Below, piece by piece: positions 7,089 to 14,875 of a stretch of 64,000 nucleotides of DNA. Both the position numbers and the translations under genes were made by a program. How positions within the stretch are numbered: the first letter of the stretch is position 1; each line of letters starts with the position of its first letter. The stretch is from a virus. A model generated the notes under the pieces. That model ran no database searches. It worked only from the letters and a program-made list of their open reading frames with translations, and was not told the origin of the DNA. The stretch covers positions 123,140 to 187,139 of IMG/VR virus record IMGVR_UViG_3300050821_017570; one strand, written 5' to 3'.

Positions 7089-7939
7089 GATGGTTCCTTT
7101 TGGACGTTCTCCAACTTCAGACGTTTCAATTCACGATGGTTGAGGGCCTGCTTGCGATAGGCGCGCCAACCCTTCCCCGCGCACAGAACCTCGTGTGCCT
7201 CTATCGGTCGGCCGAAGCCACCGCCGTCGCTGCCATAGAGGACTTGTTCGGCATCCCAGCTCTGGCAGAGCTGACCGATGATGCTGTACCGGCGCACCAG
7301 CAGATCCTCATAGATGCTCGGCTCGCCGGGTTCGAGATACACGTGGTACCAGGTTCCGTTGATCCGATGGATCTCAATCGTGGGGTCATCGGTTGGTCTC
7401 CGCACGGCCAGGATTCGGGCTGCCCGTACGGCCTGCCAGTCCTGTTGGGCCTTCGGCTTGCGCCGGTACCGACAGATCCGTCGGCTGCTTGGGTGGACGT
7501 AGTACTCGGTTCGGGCCCATCCCTGGCCAGCCGGCTCCCACTTGCCACTGTACCCGCACACCTCCAGCTGGGATCCGTTCATGCGGGTCTTGATGTCGAT
7601 GAAGTCGCCTAGATGCTGGTGAACGTGCTTCTCGATCGTCGTGCCGGTCGGTGAGACCTGCTGGCAGAGTTCGCTGTAGAAGCGATCCCAGGAGCGACCG
7701 AGGTTCTTGTGGATCAGGCCGCGAAGCGCGCCCAGATTCTCGCTGAATCGGCGCTTCTCGTCCCACAGGAACCGTTTGGTGAACGACTCGTGGCGTGGTT
7801 CGAACTCCATCTCGCCATAGTCCTCCCGGTCTTCCGGGTTACGGCTACGGTGGGACTTCTTCCAACCCTTCGGATACCCGGAGTCACGGGGGCCGCGACG
7901 GGCATCCTCGCAAATCACCTTTTTCAGATCCGATCGCAT
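7085..7939 (-). CDS. Conserved-looking protein of unknown function, 284 aa
   Basis: The opening MRSDLKKVICEDARRG and the block ENLGALRGLIHKNLGRSWD, followed by ELCQQVSP and KHVHQHLGDFI, recall from memory an uncharacterised bacterial family (openings like MRSDM-KVIVERPR), which I associate with Planctomycetes and some other bacteria. The C-terminal part (about 160-284) contains a short beta-type segment with WYHVYLEPG. The start has AGGTAAAG at an uneven distance. If the resemblance holds, this gene was probably gained from a host lineage. Confidence 0.75.
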   Translation of the reverse strand: MRSDLKKVICEDARRGPRDSGYPKGWKKSHRSRNPEDREDYGEMEFEPRHESFTKRFLWDEKRRFSENLGALRGLIHKNLGRSWDRFYSELCQQVSPTGTTIEKHVHQHLGDFIDIKTRMNGSQLEVCGYSGKWEPAGQGWARTEYYVHPSSRRICRYRRKPKAQQDWQAVRAARILAVRRPTDDPTIEIHRINGTWYHVYLEPGEPSIYEDLLVRRYSIIGQLCQSWDAEQVLYGSDGGGFGRPIEAHEVLCAGKGWRAYRKQALNHRELKRLKLENVQKEPS

Positions 7940-7960
7940 TGGGTATACTTTACCTGAGGG

Positions 7961-8218
7961 TTAGAACTGAACTTCCCTGATACGTGAGATGGGTACGCGC
8001 TTGTCTTTCACAGGGTCGAATGGACGCCAGTAGTACATCCACATCTCTGCTACGGATGAGTTGGAACCCATCGACACCGTGATGTCTCGGGCTTGTACTT
8101 CCGTATCGTGCATGACTTTGTCGGCTGCGCGTTGGATGATTGCCATCGCTTCCTTATAGTCAATGTCACTGAGTTCTCCCTCCTCTATCACTAAAACCGA
8201 ATCCTTTACATACTTCAT
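7961..8218 (-). CDS. Hypothetical protein, 85 aa
   Basis: The function is not recognised. AGGAG lies 5-6 nt before the ATG at 8218. The pattern is a short strand, an acidic helix (about 20-40), then strands with MYYWRPFDP. It reads as a small alpha/beta domain. Confidence 0.75.
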   Translation of the reverse strand: MKYVKDSVLVIEEGELSDIDYKEAMAIIQRAADKVMHDTEVQARDITVSMGSNSSVAEMWMYYWRPFDPVKDKRVPISRIREVQF

Positions 8219-8240
8219 AGATTCTCCTGCAGATGGTGGG

Positions 8241-8492
8241 TTAAGGCTTCGTCAACTCTTGAACTTTTCGGGCAAGCGGACCGATCTCTGGATCAAGGCC
8301 GACTATGCTGCGAAGCGTACGATCCGCTAGCTTGCGAGCGGCTTCCTTGAGGTCCATTTGCTTATTTGCTTCGACCTCAAGCTGCTTGATTTGTGCCTTG
8401 GTATACGCGTGATTCCTTTCTAAAAGTGGAGGGGCCAGATGGAGTCGCACACACCAGAGGTCAGGCCTAGTGGGCCCAGACCTCACACCCAC
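8241..8492 (-). CDS. Hypothetical protein, up to 83 aa; start unclear
   Basis: The stop-anchored frame has good coding character from AYTKAQIKQLEVEANKQ onward (charged helix, basic end). A strong AAAGGA sits just before that segment, but no ATG, GTG or TTG follows at a usable distance in frame. The upstream GTG starts at 8492 and below lie inside a hairpin (GAGGTC/GACCTC). Either a non-standard start is used or the gene begins at an upstream GTG. Confidence 0.5.
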   Translation of the reverse strand: MGVRSGPTRPDLWCVRLHLAPPLLERNHAYTKAQIKQLEVEANKQMDLKEAARKLADRTLRSIVGLDPEIGPLARKVQELTKP

Positions 8493-8567
8493 GTACCGTT
8501 TGCCCGCTAGGGACCGTTACGTGTTCTGGGAAGCCCCATGATCCCCCTCACGTGAGTGGGATGAATG

Positions 8568-9230
8568 CTATTGCGGAAGCGCGATCAGCTTGAATTCGCT
8601 ATTCGGAATCAGCTGGTCCTTCGTCTTGTCGATCGGCTGGTAGCGGGCTACCGTCTTCCCGGGCCGGCTGACCGCGAAGTCCAGCAGCTGGTCCATCGTC
8701 TCCGCCACCGTCGCGAGATTCGAGAACTCCAGGATGCTGTTGTAGCAGAACCAGTCACTGATGATCTCGCCATGCAGGCCGGCCTCGGATCCCTGCTTGG
8801 TCACGATGCGGACGCAGGTCGCCTTGATCAGCGGAGCATCATCGATCGTATCGGTGATGAACCGGTAGCCCAACCGGCCATGCTTGGCCCACACGGGCAG
8901 CTTGCGCACCAGGAGGGACCGCAGGAAGCAGTAGGGGGTGAGGCCACAATCCAGGTCGAGCGACACGTCGAAATACGTGCACCCGGCGGCCGGATTGGTT
9001 GGCACGACCGGCAAGATGGTACGCTGAAACAGGTTGCGGAAGTTGGCGCCACGGTAGCCGGACCCCTGCTTGATGAACGCCCCATTGATGATGGGTCGCT
9101 GGTCGAACAGCCGGACCCCATGGGGGCCGAGATTCATCGTCAGATCGAATGCCTTGGTCAGACGGGTCTGAAGGGTCAGTTGGTTGGCACTCGGCTTGAT
9201 CGCCACGTTGGTTGATTGGGTAGGGGTCAT
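8568..9230 (-). CDS. Hypothetical protein, 220 aa
   Basis: The function is not recognised. The start overlaps the upstream stop (ATGA), with AGG upstream. The protein is balanced alpha/beta with patterns such as FDVSLDLDCG, GYRFITDTIDDAP and SDWFCYNSILEFSNLATV. It has the look of a compact globular enzyme or binding protein, but I see no catalytic motif. Confidence 0.8.
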   Translation of the reverse strand: MTPTQSTNVAIKPSANQLTLQTRLTKAFDLTMNLGPHGVRLFDQRPIINGAFIKQGSGYRGANFRNLFQRTILPVVPTNPAAGCTYFDVSLDLDCGLTPYCFLRSLLVRKLPVWAKHGRLGYRFITDTIDDAPLIKATCVRIVTKQGSEAGLHGEIISDWFCYNSILEFSNLATVAETMDQLLDFAVSRPGKTVARYQPIDKTKDQLIPNSEFKLIALPQ

Positions 9231-9472
9231 GAGAGAACCTGATAGTAGGTAGAGGTGCGGCCACGAAAGCTGTGGCGGATACGCAGGAGTTGATCCGTTT
9301 GGACCAACTGGTTCAGAATGTGAGCGAGATCGACATAGTCGATCAGATCGTCGGCACCATCATAGGGCTGGTAGGCCCGTACGGTGATCGTGCCGACTAA
9401 TTCATGCTCCTCGACCCCATCGGAGTCACAGAGCACATCGAGAACCAGCCTGGCTAGTTCGTTATGCGTCAT
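9227..9472 (-). CDS. Possible winged-helix protein, 81 aa
   Basis: GGAG lies 5 nt before the ATG at 9472. The layout fits a small winged helix: helix (LARLVLDVLCDSDG), helix, recognition-type helix (LAHILNQLVQTDQLL), then a beta wing (RIRHSFRGRTSTYYQVLS). The final wing strand ends in a typical YxV pattern. The fold call is by pattern only. The gene is coupled to the 220-aa gene downstream. Confidence 0.6.
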   Translation of the reverse strand: MTHNELARLVLDVLCDSDGVEEHELVGTITVRAYQPYDGADDLIDYVDLAHILNQLVQTDQLLRIRHSFRGRTSTYYQVLS

Positions 9473-9493
9473 ACTGACTCCAATGGGTAAGGA

Positions 9494-9718
9494 TCAGGCT
9501 ACCTTTTTGATTGGCAAACGTCTGCGCCGTTTTGGTGGCGGGTCACCCATCATCTCGGGTGGTCGAACACCCTTGTAGCGGGGCAGATGTGGGCACCAGA
9601 GTGGCAGGATGATGCGGTCCTGTACCGCTCCGTTGACGATGAACGGATGGATCTCTGGCATGACCTTTTTAGGCCACGGAGGGATCCGGCCGTTTTCATC
9701 ACGCTGAATGATAGCCAT
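9494..9718 (-). CDS. Hypothetical basic protein, 74 aa
   Basis: The function is not recognised. The protein is Pro-rich with a basic C-terminus (PKRRRRLPIKKVA). Its start lies shortly after the stop of the upstream gene without a clear ribosome binding site, so expression may depend on coupling. Confidence 0.6.
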   Translation of the reverse strand: MAIIQRDENGRIPPWPKKVMPEIHPFIVNGAVQDRIILPLWCPHLPRYKGVRPPEMMGDPPPKRRRRLPIKKVA

Positions 9719-9723
9719 CTGGA

Positions 9724-10050
9724 TTATTTCTTGTCAATCGTTTGGATGAAGAACTTGATCTTGAGCAGCAGCTCTTCGAGCGTGTCAGCCCTGAATTCCT
9801 GCTCGCCAGATGTTTCACCATTCTTGAATTTGACCGACCCGCTGACCGATGGTTTCCCATCATGCATGTAGATGAACATGTAGATGCGTTCCACATGTCG
9901 GGATCCGAACGGATCATTGAAAGGCGTGATCGCCTTGGCCTCTGGCGCCGCTCGGGCTGGCTCCGGCTTGGTTCGTGCCGGTTCCGCCTGAGGGGTGATC
10001 ACCCGGAGGGTCTGCATGCCAGCATCAAACAATCGCGCAAGTGCGCTCAT
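9724..10050 (-). CDS. Hypothetical protein, 108 aa
   Basis: The function is not recognised. The ATG at 10050 (MSALARLFDAG) has AAAGG 7 nt upstream and overlaps the previous stop (ATGA). A Pro/Ala/Glu linker (about 20-45) precedes a small beta-type domain (MFIYMHDGKPSVSGSVKF), which ends in a helix rich in Leu and Lys. Confidence 0.75.
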   Translation of the reverse strand: MSALARLFDAGMQTLRVITPQAEPARTKPEPARAAPEAKAITPFNDPFGSRHVERIYMFIYMHDGKPSVSGSVKFKNGETSGEQEFRADTLEELLLKIKFFIQTIDKK

Positions 10051-10361
10051 AGTGGACCTTTGGCTTCGACCGGCAGGTCTTCCGTAGCGATGAAGATCAG
10101 ATGATCCCCAGGCTCCAGAAGGTCTTGTCGCAGGTCTTGTAGACCCCATCGCTTCATCACCGTCAGTACCAGCTCCTTATTACGCCAGACCTCTATGATA
10201 CCGGATACCGCGTAGGGGACCCGGTAGCGATAGAAGTCATCCAGCGTGGTTGGGTTGGCAACACGAAACTCTTTCCGATACGCGTGGCCGTTTGGGCCTG
10301 CCCAGGTCAGCCAAACCGACATCCTGGGCAGGCCAAACAACCTCAACAGCCATCTAACCAT
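10047..10361 (-). CDS. Hypothetical protein, 104 aa
   Basis: The function is not recognised. The N-terminus MVRWLLRLFGL is an amphipathic helix, followed by a small beta-rich domain with aromatic residues (DDFYRYRVPYAVSGIIEVW). The start lies 10 bp after the upstream stop with only a poor ribosome binding site. Confidence 0.7.
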   Translation of the reverse strand: MVRWLLRLFGLPRMSVWLTWAGPNGHAYRKEFRVANPTTLDDFYRYRVPYAVSGIIEVWRNKELVLTVMKRWGLQDLRQDLLEPGDHLIFIATEDLPVEAKGPL

Positions 10362-10370
10362 GTGGCTGAA

Positions 10371-10844
10371 TTACGGCTTCACCGGCGTGGACTTCATCTC
10401 CTCGTCGATCGCCGCCACCATCGCCTCACCGGCCGTCTCGGGCACCGCTTGGGCCCGAGCCAACAGGCTGGCGAACCTCTCCACGTCACTGCGATCCACC
10501 TTCTCGACCGGAACCTCCGTCATCGGCTCGGTGACGGCCGCCTGATCGGTCGGATACTCCTCCTGGACCGCATCGATGGCCGCAATCGGAGAACCCGACG
10601 GTAGAGCCGATGGGTTGGTCGGAGTGGTGTCGTGCTGACCGATCAGTCGGCGGATCCGGCCCATCAGCCAGAACCCGACCGCCAGCCCGGCCACCAGCGT
10701 GATAAGGGCCAGTCGGGGGTGCCAGGGGTGGTGCAGGTTGTGAGCGAGCCAGCAGGTCACTAAGACGCTGCCAAACCCCTCAATGATCAGACAGTGCATA
10801 AGCACGATCAGACGCATCATGTCGGCAACGGGATTGCGGCTCAT
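10371..10844 (-). CDS. Two-span membrane protein, 157 aa
   Basis: The hydrophobic segments at about residues 10-33 and 44-62 are both membrane spans with a short His-containing loop between. The remaining 90 residues are acidic, Pro/Thr-rich and then helical, and would face the cytoplasm. The start overlaps the upstream stop (ATGA). The role is unknown. Confidence 0.75.
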   Translation of the reverse strand: MSRNPVADMMRLIVLMHCLIIEGFGSVLVTCWLAHNLHHPWHPRLALITLVAGLAVGFWLMGRIRRLIGQHDTTPTNPSALPSGSPIAAIDAVQEEYPTDQAAVTEPMTEVPVEKVDRSDVERFASLLARAQAVPETAGEAMVAAIDEEMKSTPVKP

Positions 10845-11125
10845 CGGGTCACCCGCGCCTTCTCGCGCGTCGTCAGTCGGGCCAGCTGGTTGGCCTGACC
10901 CAGCAGCTCGGTGACCTTCTCGTGGCGACCCAGCAGGTGGGCCTTACGGGCCTCGGTCAGGCAGTGGGCACGAGTGCCCCACGACTGACCGGGCTTCTGG
11001 GGCCCCTCGGCGAGCGCACGACGCGCGTGGCGTCCCGCCTCGTCGGTCTTCTGGGCCGCTTGGGCGGCGGCCCGACGGCGCATGTGGCCGTCACCGATCG
11101 GAATCTTCGTCGCATGTGCAGGCAT
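10841..11125 (-). CDS. Hypothetical basic helical protein, 94 aa
   Basis: The function is not recognised. GGAGGAG lies 6 nt before the ATG at 11125, directly after a TCCAG/CTGGA hairpin with a 5-nt loop. The C-terminal repeat-like helices (RKAHLLGRHEKVTELLGQANQL) resemble a single TPR-like unit and recall the 83-aa protein at 5698-5949. Confidence 0.75.
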   Translation of the reverse strand: MPAHATKIPIGDGHMRRRAAAQAAQKTDEAGRHARRALAEGPQKPGQSWGTRAHCLTEARKAHLLGRHEKVTELLGQANQLARLTTREKARVTR

Positions 11126-11185
11126 AGTGGTCTCCTCCAGGGTTTCTGGAATCTGTATGGTGGGTAGGAACGAAACCGAAACCGA

Positions 11186-11791
11186 CTACGACAACCCCAG
11201 CCGACGCAGCTGGTCGTCGAGATCCTCATGACCCACGATGAGCTTCCACGCCGCCATCTCGGCGCGGATCTCCGCTGGCGTCGCGACCCGCAGGTCGGAA
11301 TCCTGGCTCAGATAGCAGTCTTCGTTCAGCACATGGTCGTCCTGACGGTAGATCACATGGGCATCGTCGTCTTCGGTCCTAGAGACGATGACGAGACGAT
11401 CGTCCGAGAAGTCGACCAGACCGACCGAGCCGGCATCCTCGACGATGTAGGCCTGACCGACGGCGAAACTGAACGGGTGGTCGGTCTCGTCCTCGGTGTC
11501 GTCGTCATCGAGCTTCAGCTTCAGGGCGTCGACCTCGACGTCCATGAGGTTGGCGATCAGATGGACGATCGCCTTCTTGTGACCGCTGTCACCGAAATGG
11601 GCCTCGATGAGCCCACCCATTCGCTCGGCCCGTCGGGCCGGGCTACCGGCGGCAGCCGGCTTCGCGGCCTTGGCCGGCTTGGGAGCCGCGGCTGCCGCCA
11701 TCTTTCGTATCAGGGCGGCGTTGAGACGAAGTGCGGTCTTCTGGATGGCGGTGATCTGGGTCAGCTTGGTGGGAATGTCAAGATTTGGCAT
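11186..11791 (-). CDS. Hypothetical protein with Ala/Pro/Lys linker, 201 aa
   Basis: The function is not recognised. The ATG at 11791 (MPNLDIPTKLTQ) is chosen with GGAAT upstream. Residues about 30-55 form an Ala/Pro/Lys linker. Residues 60-95 are helical and acidic (LKLKLDDDDTEDETDH). The C-terminal 100 residues form an acidic beta-type domain (FAVGQAYIVEDAGSVGLVDFS) that resembles small SH3-like folds. Confidence 0.75.
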   Translation of the reverse strand: MPNLDIPTKLTQITAIQKTALRLNAALIRKMAAAAAPKPAKAAKPAAAGSPARRAERMGGLIEAHFGDSGHKKAIVHLIANLMDVEVDALKLKLDDDDTEDETDHPFSFAVGQAYIVEDAGSVGLVDFSDDRLVIVSRTEDDDAHVIYRQDDHVLNEDCYLSQDSDLRVATPAEIRAEMAAWKLIVGHEDLDDQLRRLGLS

Positions 11792-11853
11792 AGTAGGATT
11801 CCGTTTCCGACAACGTCGGGGTTGGGTTGGTAGGTGATGAAAACAACAGCAGG

Positions 11854-12099
11854 CTATCTGGGTAGACGCCACCCATGTTTGCCAAAGCCAGTCAGGCAAA
11901 ACACAAAGGCGAGCCCGATTGGGCCAAATACACTGAATATGCACGAGAACACCAACCAGTAACCAATTCGGCTACGGTTGGTACCCTCGGCCTGTTTGGC
12001 TTCGAAAAATGCCCAGAGTAGACCGAGAATGCCCCAAGAGCATCCGACCCACACAAGGTATTCGCTCAGCACAACCAGGAAGTGGTGATCGATCAACAT
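11854..12099 (-). CDS. Two-span membrane protein, 81 aa
   Basis: Hydrophobic segments at about residues 7-32 and 47-70 flank a short charged loop (EAKQAEGTNRSR). The C-terminus is basic. The size and topology resemble small phage membrane proteins of unknown role. The start at 12099 lies after GGCGG. Confidence 0.7.
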   Translation of the reverse strand: MLIDHHFLVVLSEYLVWVGCSWGILGLLWAFFEAKQAEGTNRSRIGYWLVFSCIFSVFGPIGLAFVFCLTGFGKHGWRLPR

Positions 12100-12120
12100 G
12101 TTGGATTACCGCCTAGCCCG

Positions 12121-12708
12121 TCAGGGTAACTGGCACCCCAGCAGGACTCCGAACAGCTCCTTGGCCTTCTGCTGCTGGCAGCCAAACGCACCAGGGTTCT
12201 TCTCGAACCACTCGTACACTTCTCGGGCCTTCGGATGGCTACGGTTGAGACGCGCCAGCATCTCCTCACGGTCCCGCTTGGCCTTCTCTGCCGCTGCGGC
12301 TGCCTCACGGGCGGCCTTCTCGATGGCCTCGACACCCGCTCGATTGAACGCACGACGGAATCGCGGGTTGGTCATCAGACGGTCACGGCGAGCCTGATTG
12401 GGGACCTGATGGAGCCGAAAGATCAGCTTCACCAGTCGGGTCGCGGCAGCGAAGTCATCACGGCGGAACCATGGCCAGCTGTACTCGCCTGACCAGGCAG
12501 GCGCGTAGCCGTAGGCGAGAGTCGCCGCGTCCACCCGGTCGGCGTAGACGTTGATGATTGGCGAGGCACAGTATTCGGATTCCGTCCGCTTGAGAATCTC
12601 CAGGTAGCTCGCGCAAACCTTGCTACGAAGGCCATCGGGGAATTCGACGACATCGAATTCGGCCAGACAGGTCAGTTCATGGATGTTGGAAACATTCCAG
12701 GTACGCAC
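12121..12708 (-). CDS. Paralogue of the 155-aa protein at 14876-15343; 195 aa
   Basis: A GTG at 12708 (VRTWNVSN) has AAAGG 6 nt upstream. Three blocks match the protein at 14876-15343: an AYGYA segment (about 65-70), a helix with LVKLIF versus MVKALF, and a C-terminal motif EWFEKNPGAFGCQ...LLGCQ versus EYLEAHPGAYGCH...LLGVK. This copy carries an extra Ala/Lys coiled coil (about 125-160). The shared Cys-ending helix-turn may bind a small ligand, but the function is unknown. Confidence 0.8.
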   Translation of the reverse strand: MRTWNVSNIHELTCLAEFDVVEFPDGLRSKVCASYLEILKRTESEYCASPIINVYADRVDAATLAYGYAPAWSGEYSWPWFRRDDFAAATRLVKLIFRLHQVPNQARRDRLMTNPRFRRAFNRAGVEAIEKAAREAAAAAEKAKRDREEMLARLNRSHPKAREVYEWFEKNPGAFGCQQQKAKELFGVLLGCQLP

Positions 12709-12771
12709 GGTGGGTCCTTTATCTGAAGAGAAGAGGTGGAAAAAACGACGCAGTGGCGACCACATGACTGG

Positions 12772-13098
12772 TCAAACCAGACAGTGGATGACCCACAGGA
12801 TCATCATCGTCATGAGCGGTGTGAATATCGCGTACGCCACCACGAAGGCATACTCGTTGTCCTGCTTCGGCGTCACTGGGGCTGGCCAGATCATGCCGAT
12901 GAGGATACGCAGCAGGATCGCCTGCTTGAAGCTCAGCATGGGAAGCGCGAACGGCAGGAGCGGCATGAACCACTCCCACGCCTTGAACGTCAGCAGCCCC
13001 CACAGGAGGACTGAAAACGGCATCATCAGAAAGATCAAGCACATCAGGCCGATTGCTGACATGAGCTTGTCGAACGAATCGGTAGAATGGTCAGACAT
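12772..13098 (-). CDS. Three-span membrane protein, 108 aa
   Basis: Hydrophobic spans lie at about residues 14-38, 43-70 (one long or two short) and 84-107. There are few charges apart from the N-terminal Asp/His segment. Translation starts 4 nt after the GAGGAG of a start-site hairpin. It could be a small membrane effector or holin-like protein, but nothing in the sequence decides this. Confidence 0.75.
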   Translation of the reverse strand: MSDHSTDSFDKLMSAIGLMCLIFLMMPFSVLLWGLLTFKAWEWFMPLLPFALPMLSFKQAILLRILIGMIWPAPVTPKQDNEYAFVVAYAIFTPLMTMMILWVIHCLV

Positions 13099-13108
13099 TT
13101 GAATCTCC

Positions 13109-13123
13109 TCTGGCGGTGCCAGA
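13109..13123 (-). promoter_or_regulatory. Start-site hairpin (SD-hairpin)
   Basis: The stem is TCTGGC/GCCAGA with loop ACC, 5' flank AATTC, running into GAGGAG. It precedes the gene starting at 13098. Confidence 0.75.
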
Positions 13124-13151
13124 ATTGGTTGGTTGGGTGGATTGAAGCCTA

Positions 13152-13520
13152 CTACCGCACGGTCTCGAAACGGGTCGCCAGAAACCGATCGGACGGCTTC
13201 TCGACGAACCGTATGACGTCACGATCCACGAACCTGGCGAAGCGCCAACTGTCCTTGGTCAGCGCGACCCGGTATTCCTCAGCCTGCGCGGTATCGGCAT
13301 GCAGGGGAACCAGGATGACGCGCACCCGACGGGTCGGATGCTCCGGAGTCGACTCGATCAGATGGAATCGGGCGGCGAAACGGATCCGACGGTTTCCGAT
13401 GAGGGAGCGATCGAGATCCAGCATCAGAAGACCAGCGGAGTAGGGGCCGAAAAACTGCCGGAACAGTCGTTCGGCCTCTTCGCGCGAAATCAGGTTGAGG
13501 GGTTGGGTATCGGTTGGCAC
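13152..13520 (-). CDS. Hypothetical protein, 122 aa
   Basis: The function is not recognised. The GTG at 13520 (VPTDTQPLN) is the start, because GAGGAGG of a hairpin is 5 nt upstream. An in-frame ATG at about 13550 would translate the hairpin itself as MILAQPEE and is rejected. The protein has a mixed alpha/beta pattern with many Arg (REEAERLFRQFFG, FAARFHLIEST, RRVRVILVPLHAD). Confidence 0.75.
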   Translation of the reverse strand: MPTDTQPLNLISREEAERLFRQFFGPYSAGLLMLDLDRSLIGNRRIRFAARFHLIESTPEHPTRRVRVILVPLHADTAQAEEYRVALTKDSWRFARFVDRDVIRFVEKPSDRFLATRFETVR

Positions 13521-13530
13521 GGAAGCCTCC

Positions 13531-13545
13531 TCTGGCTGAGCCAGA
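13531..13545 (-). promoter_or_regulatory. Start-site hairpin (SD-hairpin)
   Basis: The stem is TCTGGC/GCCAGA with loop TCA, 5' flank GATTC, running into GAGGAGG. It precedes the GTG at 13520. Confidence 0.75.
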
Positions 13546-13561
13546 ATCATAGGTTGGTTGG

Positions 13562-13768
13562 TTATCCTTCTTCGTAGTCGGGACACTTCTGGGCCTGCTC
13601 CATCTTCACGGACAGCTCGACCCGTACGTCATTTTCAGACGTTGACAGCTCCCAATGCCGTTTTAGGCAGGTGATTGAGCTGTCCATGCCAGGCGTGACA
13701 TCTGAGTATCCCGCATACCCGAGGTCTACCTGACAATGCCGACACTTGAGGCAATGGTGTTCGCTCAT
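13562..13768 (-). CDS. Small Cys-rich protein, 68 aa
   Basis: The ATG at 13768 overlaps the upstream stop (ATGA). The N-terminus MSEHHCLKCRHCQVDLGYAG has a CxxCxxC cluster, with later Cys at about 36 and 63. This suggests a small metal-binding knuckle, although no complete four-Cys ribbon is obvious. The remainder is acidic. It is probably co-translated with the 250-aa gene. Confidence 0.7.
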   Translation of the reverse strand: MSEHHCLKCRHCQVDLGYAGYSDVTPGMDSSITCLKRHWELSTSENDVRVELSVKMEQAQKCPDYEEG

Positions 13769-14517
13769 GCGAAATATAGATCTTTTGCTATGCATTTCAT
13801 CAGATCCAATCGGCTGTGGGTACCATCTGAGCAATGACGTCCATTACGGTGCCACACGCTCTGTACAACACGATTACCGAGACGATGGCCATGCCAATAC
13901 CATTCGGATCGGCTTATGTTGTCTCGTTCCAAGTCGAGTTCCCATACGGTACCTTCACGATCCACCCAGCGGCTAGCCAACTCGATGGGCTCACCAGTCA
14001 GCCAATGGCGTGGACCAGTGGACTCGTCCTTTGTCTCCATTTCTGGTACGTTGACAAGATCGTCATCGTCCCCTGGATAGCGCTTGGTCGTACCGTCGGC
14101 ATAACGCTCTTCTATGATCTCATAGTTTGATTCACGTATCGCTACGGCGATCGGGTGCACTCCCAACAGATCCGTGGCAAGGATACGCGCCTTGCGCCCA
14201 TCCCGTGTCTGTACTGGTTTCTTTGGATCGAACGGCATCTTCTGGTCAGGTGTCTTCTGACCCGGCATCTCGACCAGAGAGATGAGGTTGTGGTGGTCCG
14301 ACTTGTTGAGAAAGGCGTGCCCATCAAGGGTCCAACTCACAGAGCTGGCACCAGAGGCGCTGAACAGAAGTCCGCACCACCGCATTCTGCTGAGTTCATG
14401 CCCCAAGGACGCGCCGGTGATAAGGGCGATGCATCCCGCCTCACCGGTGGTCCAGTACTGACCGACCTCGATTTTCAAACCGGTACCGAAATGATGTCCC
14501 ACATTGCTATCCGGCAT
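13765..14517 (-). CDS. Protein with TRDGR-type domain, 250 aa
   Basis: The ATG at 14517 (MPDSNVGHH) lies 6 nt after a start-site hairpin. An N-terminal beta domain (IEVGQYWTTGEAG) is followed, at about residues 88-160, by a domain that opens PVQTRDGRKARILATDLLG and closes with DLVNVPE. The same frame appears in 20029-20550 (PMQTRDGRLVRL...DLFNIPA). Such domains are common in phage hypothetical proteins, to my knowledge without a known function. The C-terminal part is a further Trp-rich domain. Confidence 0.8.
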   Translation of the reverse strand: MPDSNVGHHFGTGLKIEVGQYWTTGEAGCIALITGASLGHELSRMRWCGLLFSASGASSVSWTLDGHAFLNKSDHHNLISLVEMPGQKTPDQKMPFDPKKPVQTRDGRKARILATDLLGVHPIAVAIRESNYEIIEERYADGTTKRYPGDDDDLVNVPEMETKDESTGPRHWLTGEPIELASRWVDREGTVWELDLERDNISRSEWYWHGHRLGNRVVQSVWHRNGRHCSDGTHSRLDLMKCIAKDLYFA

Positions 14518-14527
14518 ACTCTGCTCC

Positions 14528-14542
14528 TCTGGCTGAGCCAGA
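14528..14542 (-). promoter_or_regulatory. Start-site hairpin (SD-hairpin)
   Basis: The stem is TCTGGC/GCCAGA with loop TCA, 5' flank GATTC, running into GAGGAG. It precedes the ATG at 14517. An in-frame ATG upstream of the hairpin is a trap for gene callers. Confidence 0.75.
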
Positions 14543-14550
14543 ATCATGGG

Positions 14551-14850
14551 TTAGTCGTTGGTGAGTTCGTACGTGCGAGGGTTGATACGGTAGAAGCGCA
14601 TCCAGCCGTGTTGGAGCCCACCGTACTGGTAACAGGACACCATCAGGCGATGAAAGGAGCGGCCGGCTGGGTCGGTGACCCTGAAGACCCCGATCTCGAC
14701 CAGGAAGTGCCCGAACCGCATGCTGGTGCTCTGGCAGCCTGTCTGGTCGAGATCAACCTTCGGGTCACTGATCCATTCGCGATACCGGGTGAGACAAGCG
14801 TCCAAAACCGCCACCTGGGCAGGCAGCTGGTGTTTTACAGGTTTTTCCAT
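14551..14850 (-). CDS. Paralogue of 15377-15673; 99 aa
   Basis: GGGAGG lies 4 nt before the ATG at 14850. The C-terminal 45 residues align with the 98-aa protein at 15377-15673: SFHRLMVSCYQYG with QFNRLMVALYLRD, and MRFYRINPRTYELT with LHFFRIEKNFDLT. The N-terminal half is a helix with a TRYREW motif. The function is unknown. Confidence 0.8.
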   Translation of the reverse strand: MEKPVKHQLPAQVAVLDACLTRYREWISDPKVDLDQTGCQSTSMRFGHFLVEIGVFRVTDPAGRSFHRLMVSCYQYGGLQHGWMRFYRINPRTYELTND

Positions 14851-14875
14851 ACTGCCTCCCTGGGTGGCTGGGTTG

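Noticed and set aside
7790-7810. T-arm-like GGTTCGAACTCC as part of a tRNA
   Set aside because: It lies within a coding region and no acceptor, D- or anticodon arms can be paired around it.
13546-13550. In-frame ATG upstream giving MILAQPEE as an N-terminal extension of the 122-aa protein
   Set aside because: Those codons are the start-site hairpin and Shine-Dalgarno themselves. Parallel residues (ILAQPEE, ALPEE) appear before other unrelated genes only because the RNA element recurs.
14518-14547. In-frame ATG extension of the 250-aa protein
   Set aside because: Same artefact: the extension translates the hairpin. The ATG at 14517 has correct spacing from GAGGAG.
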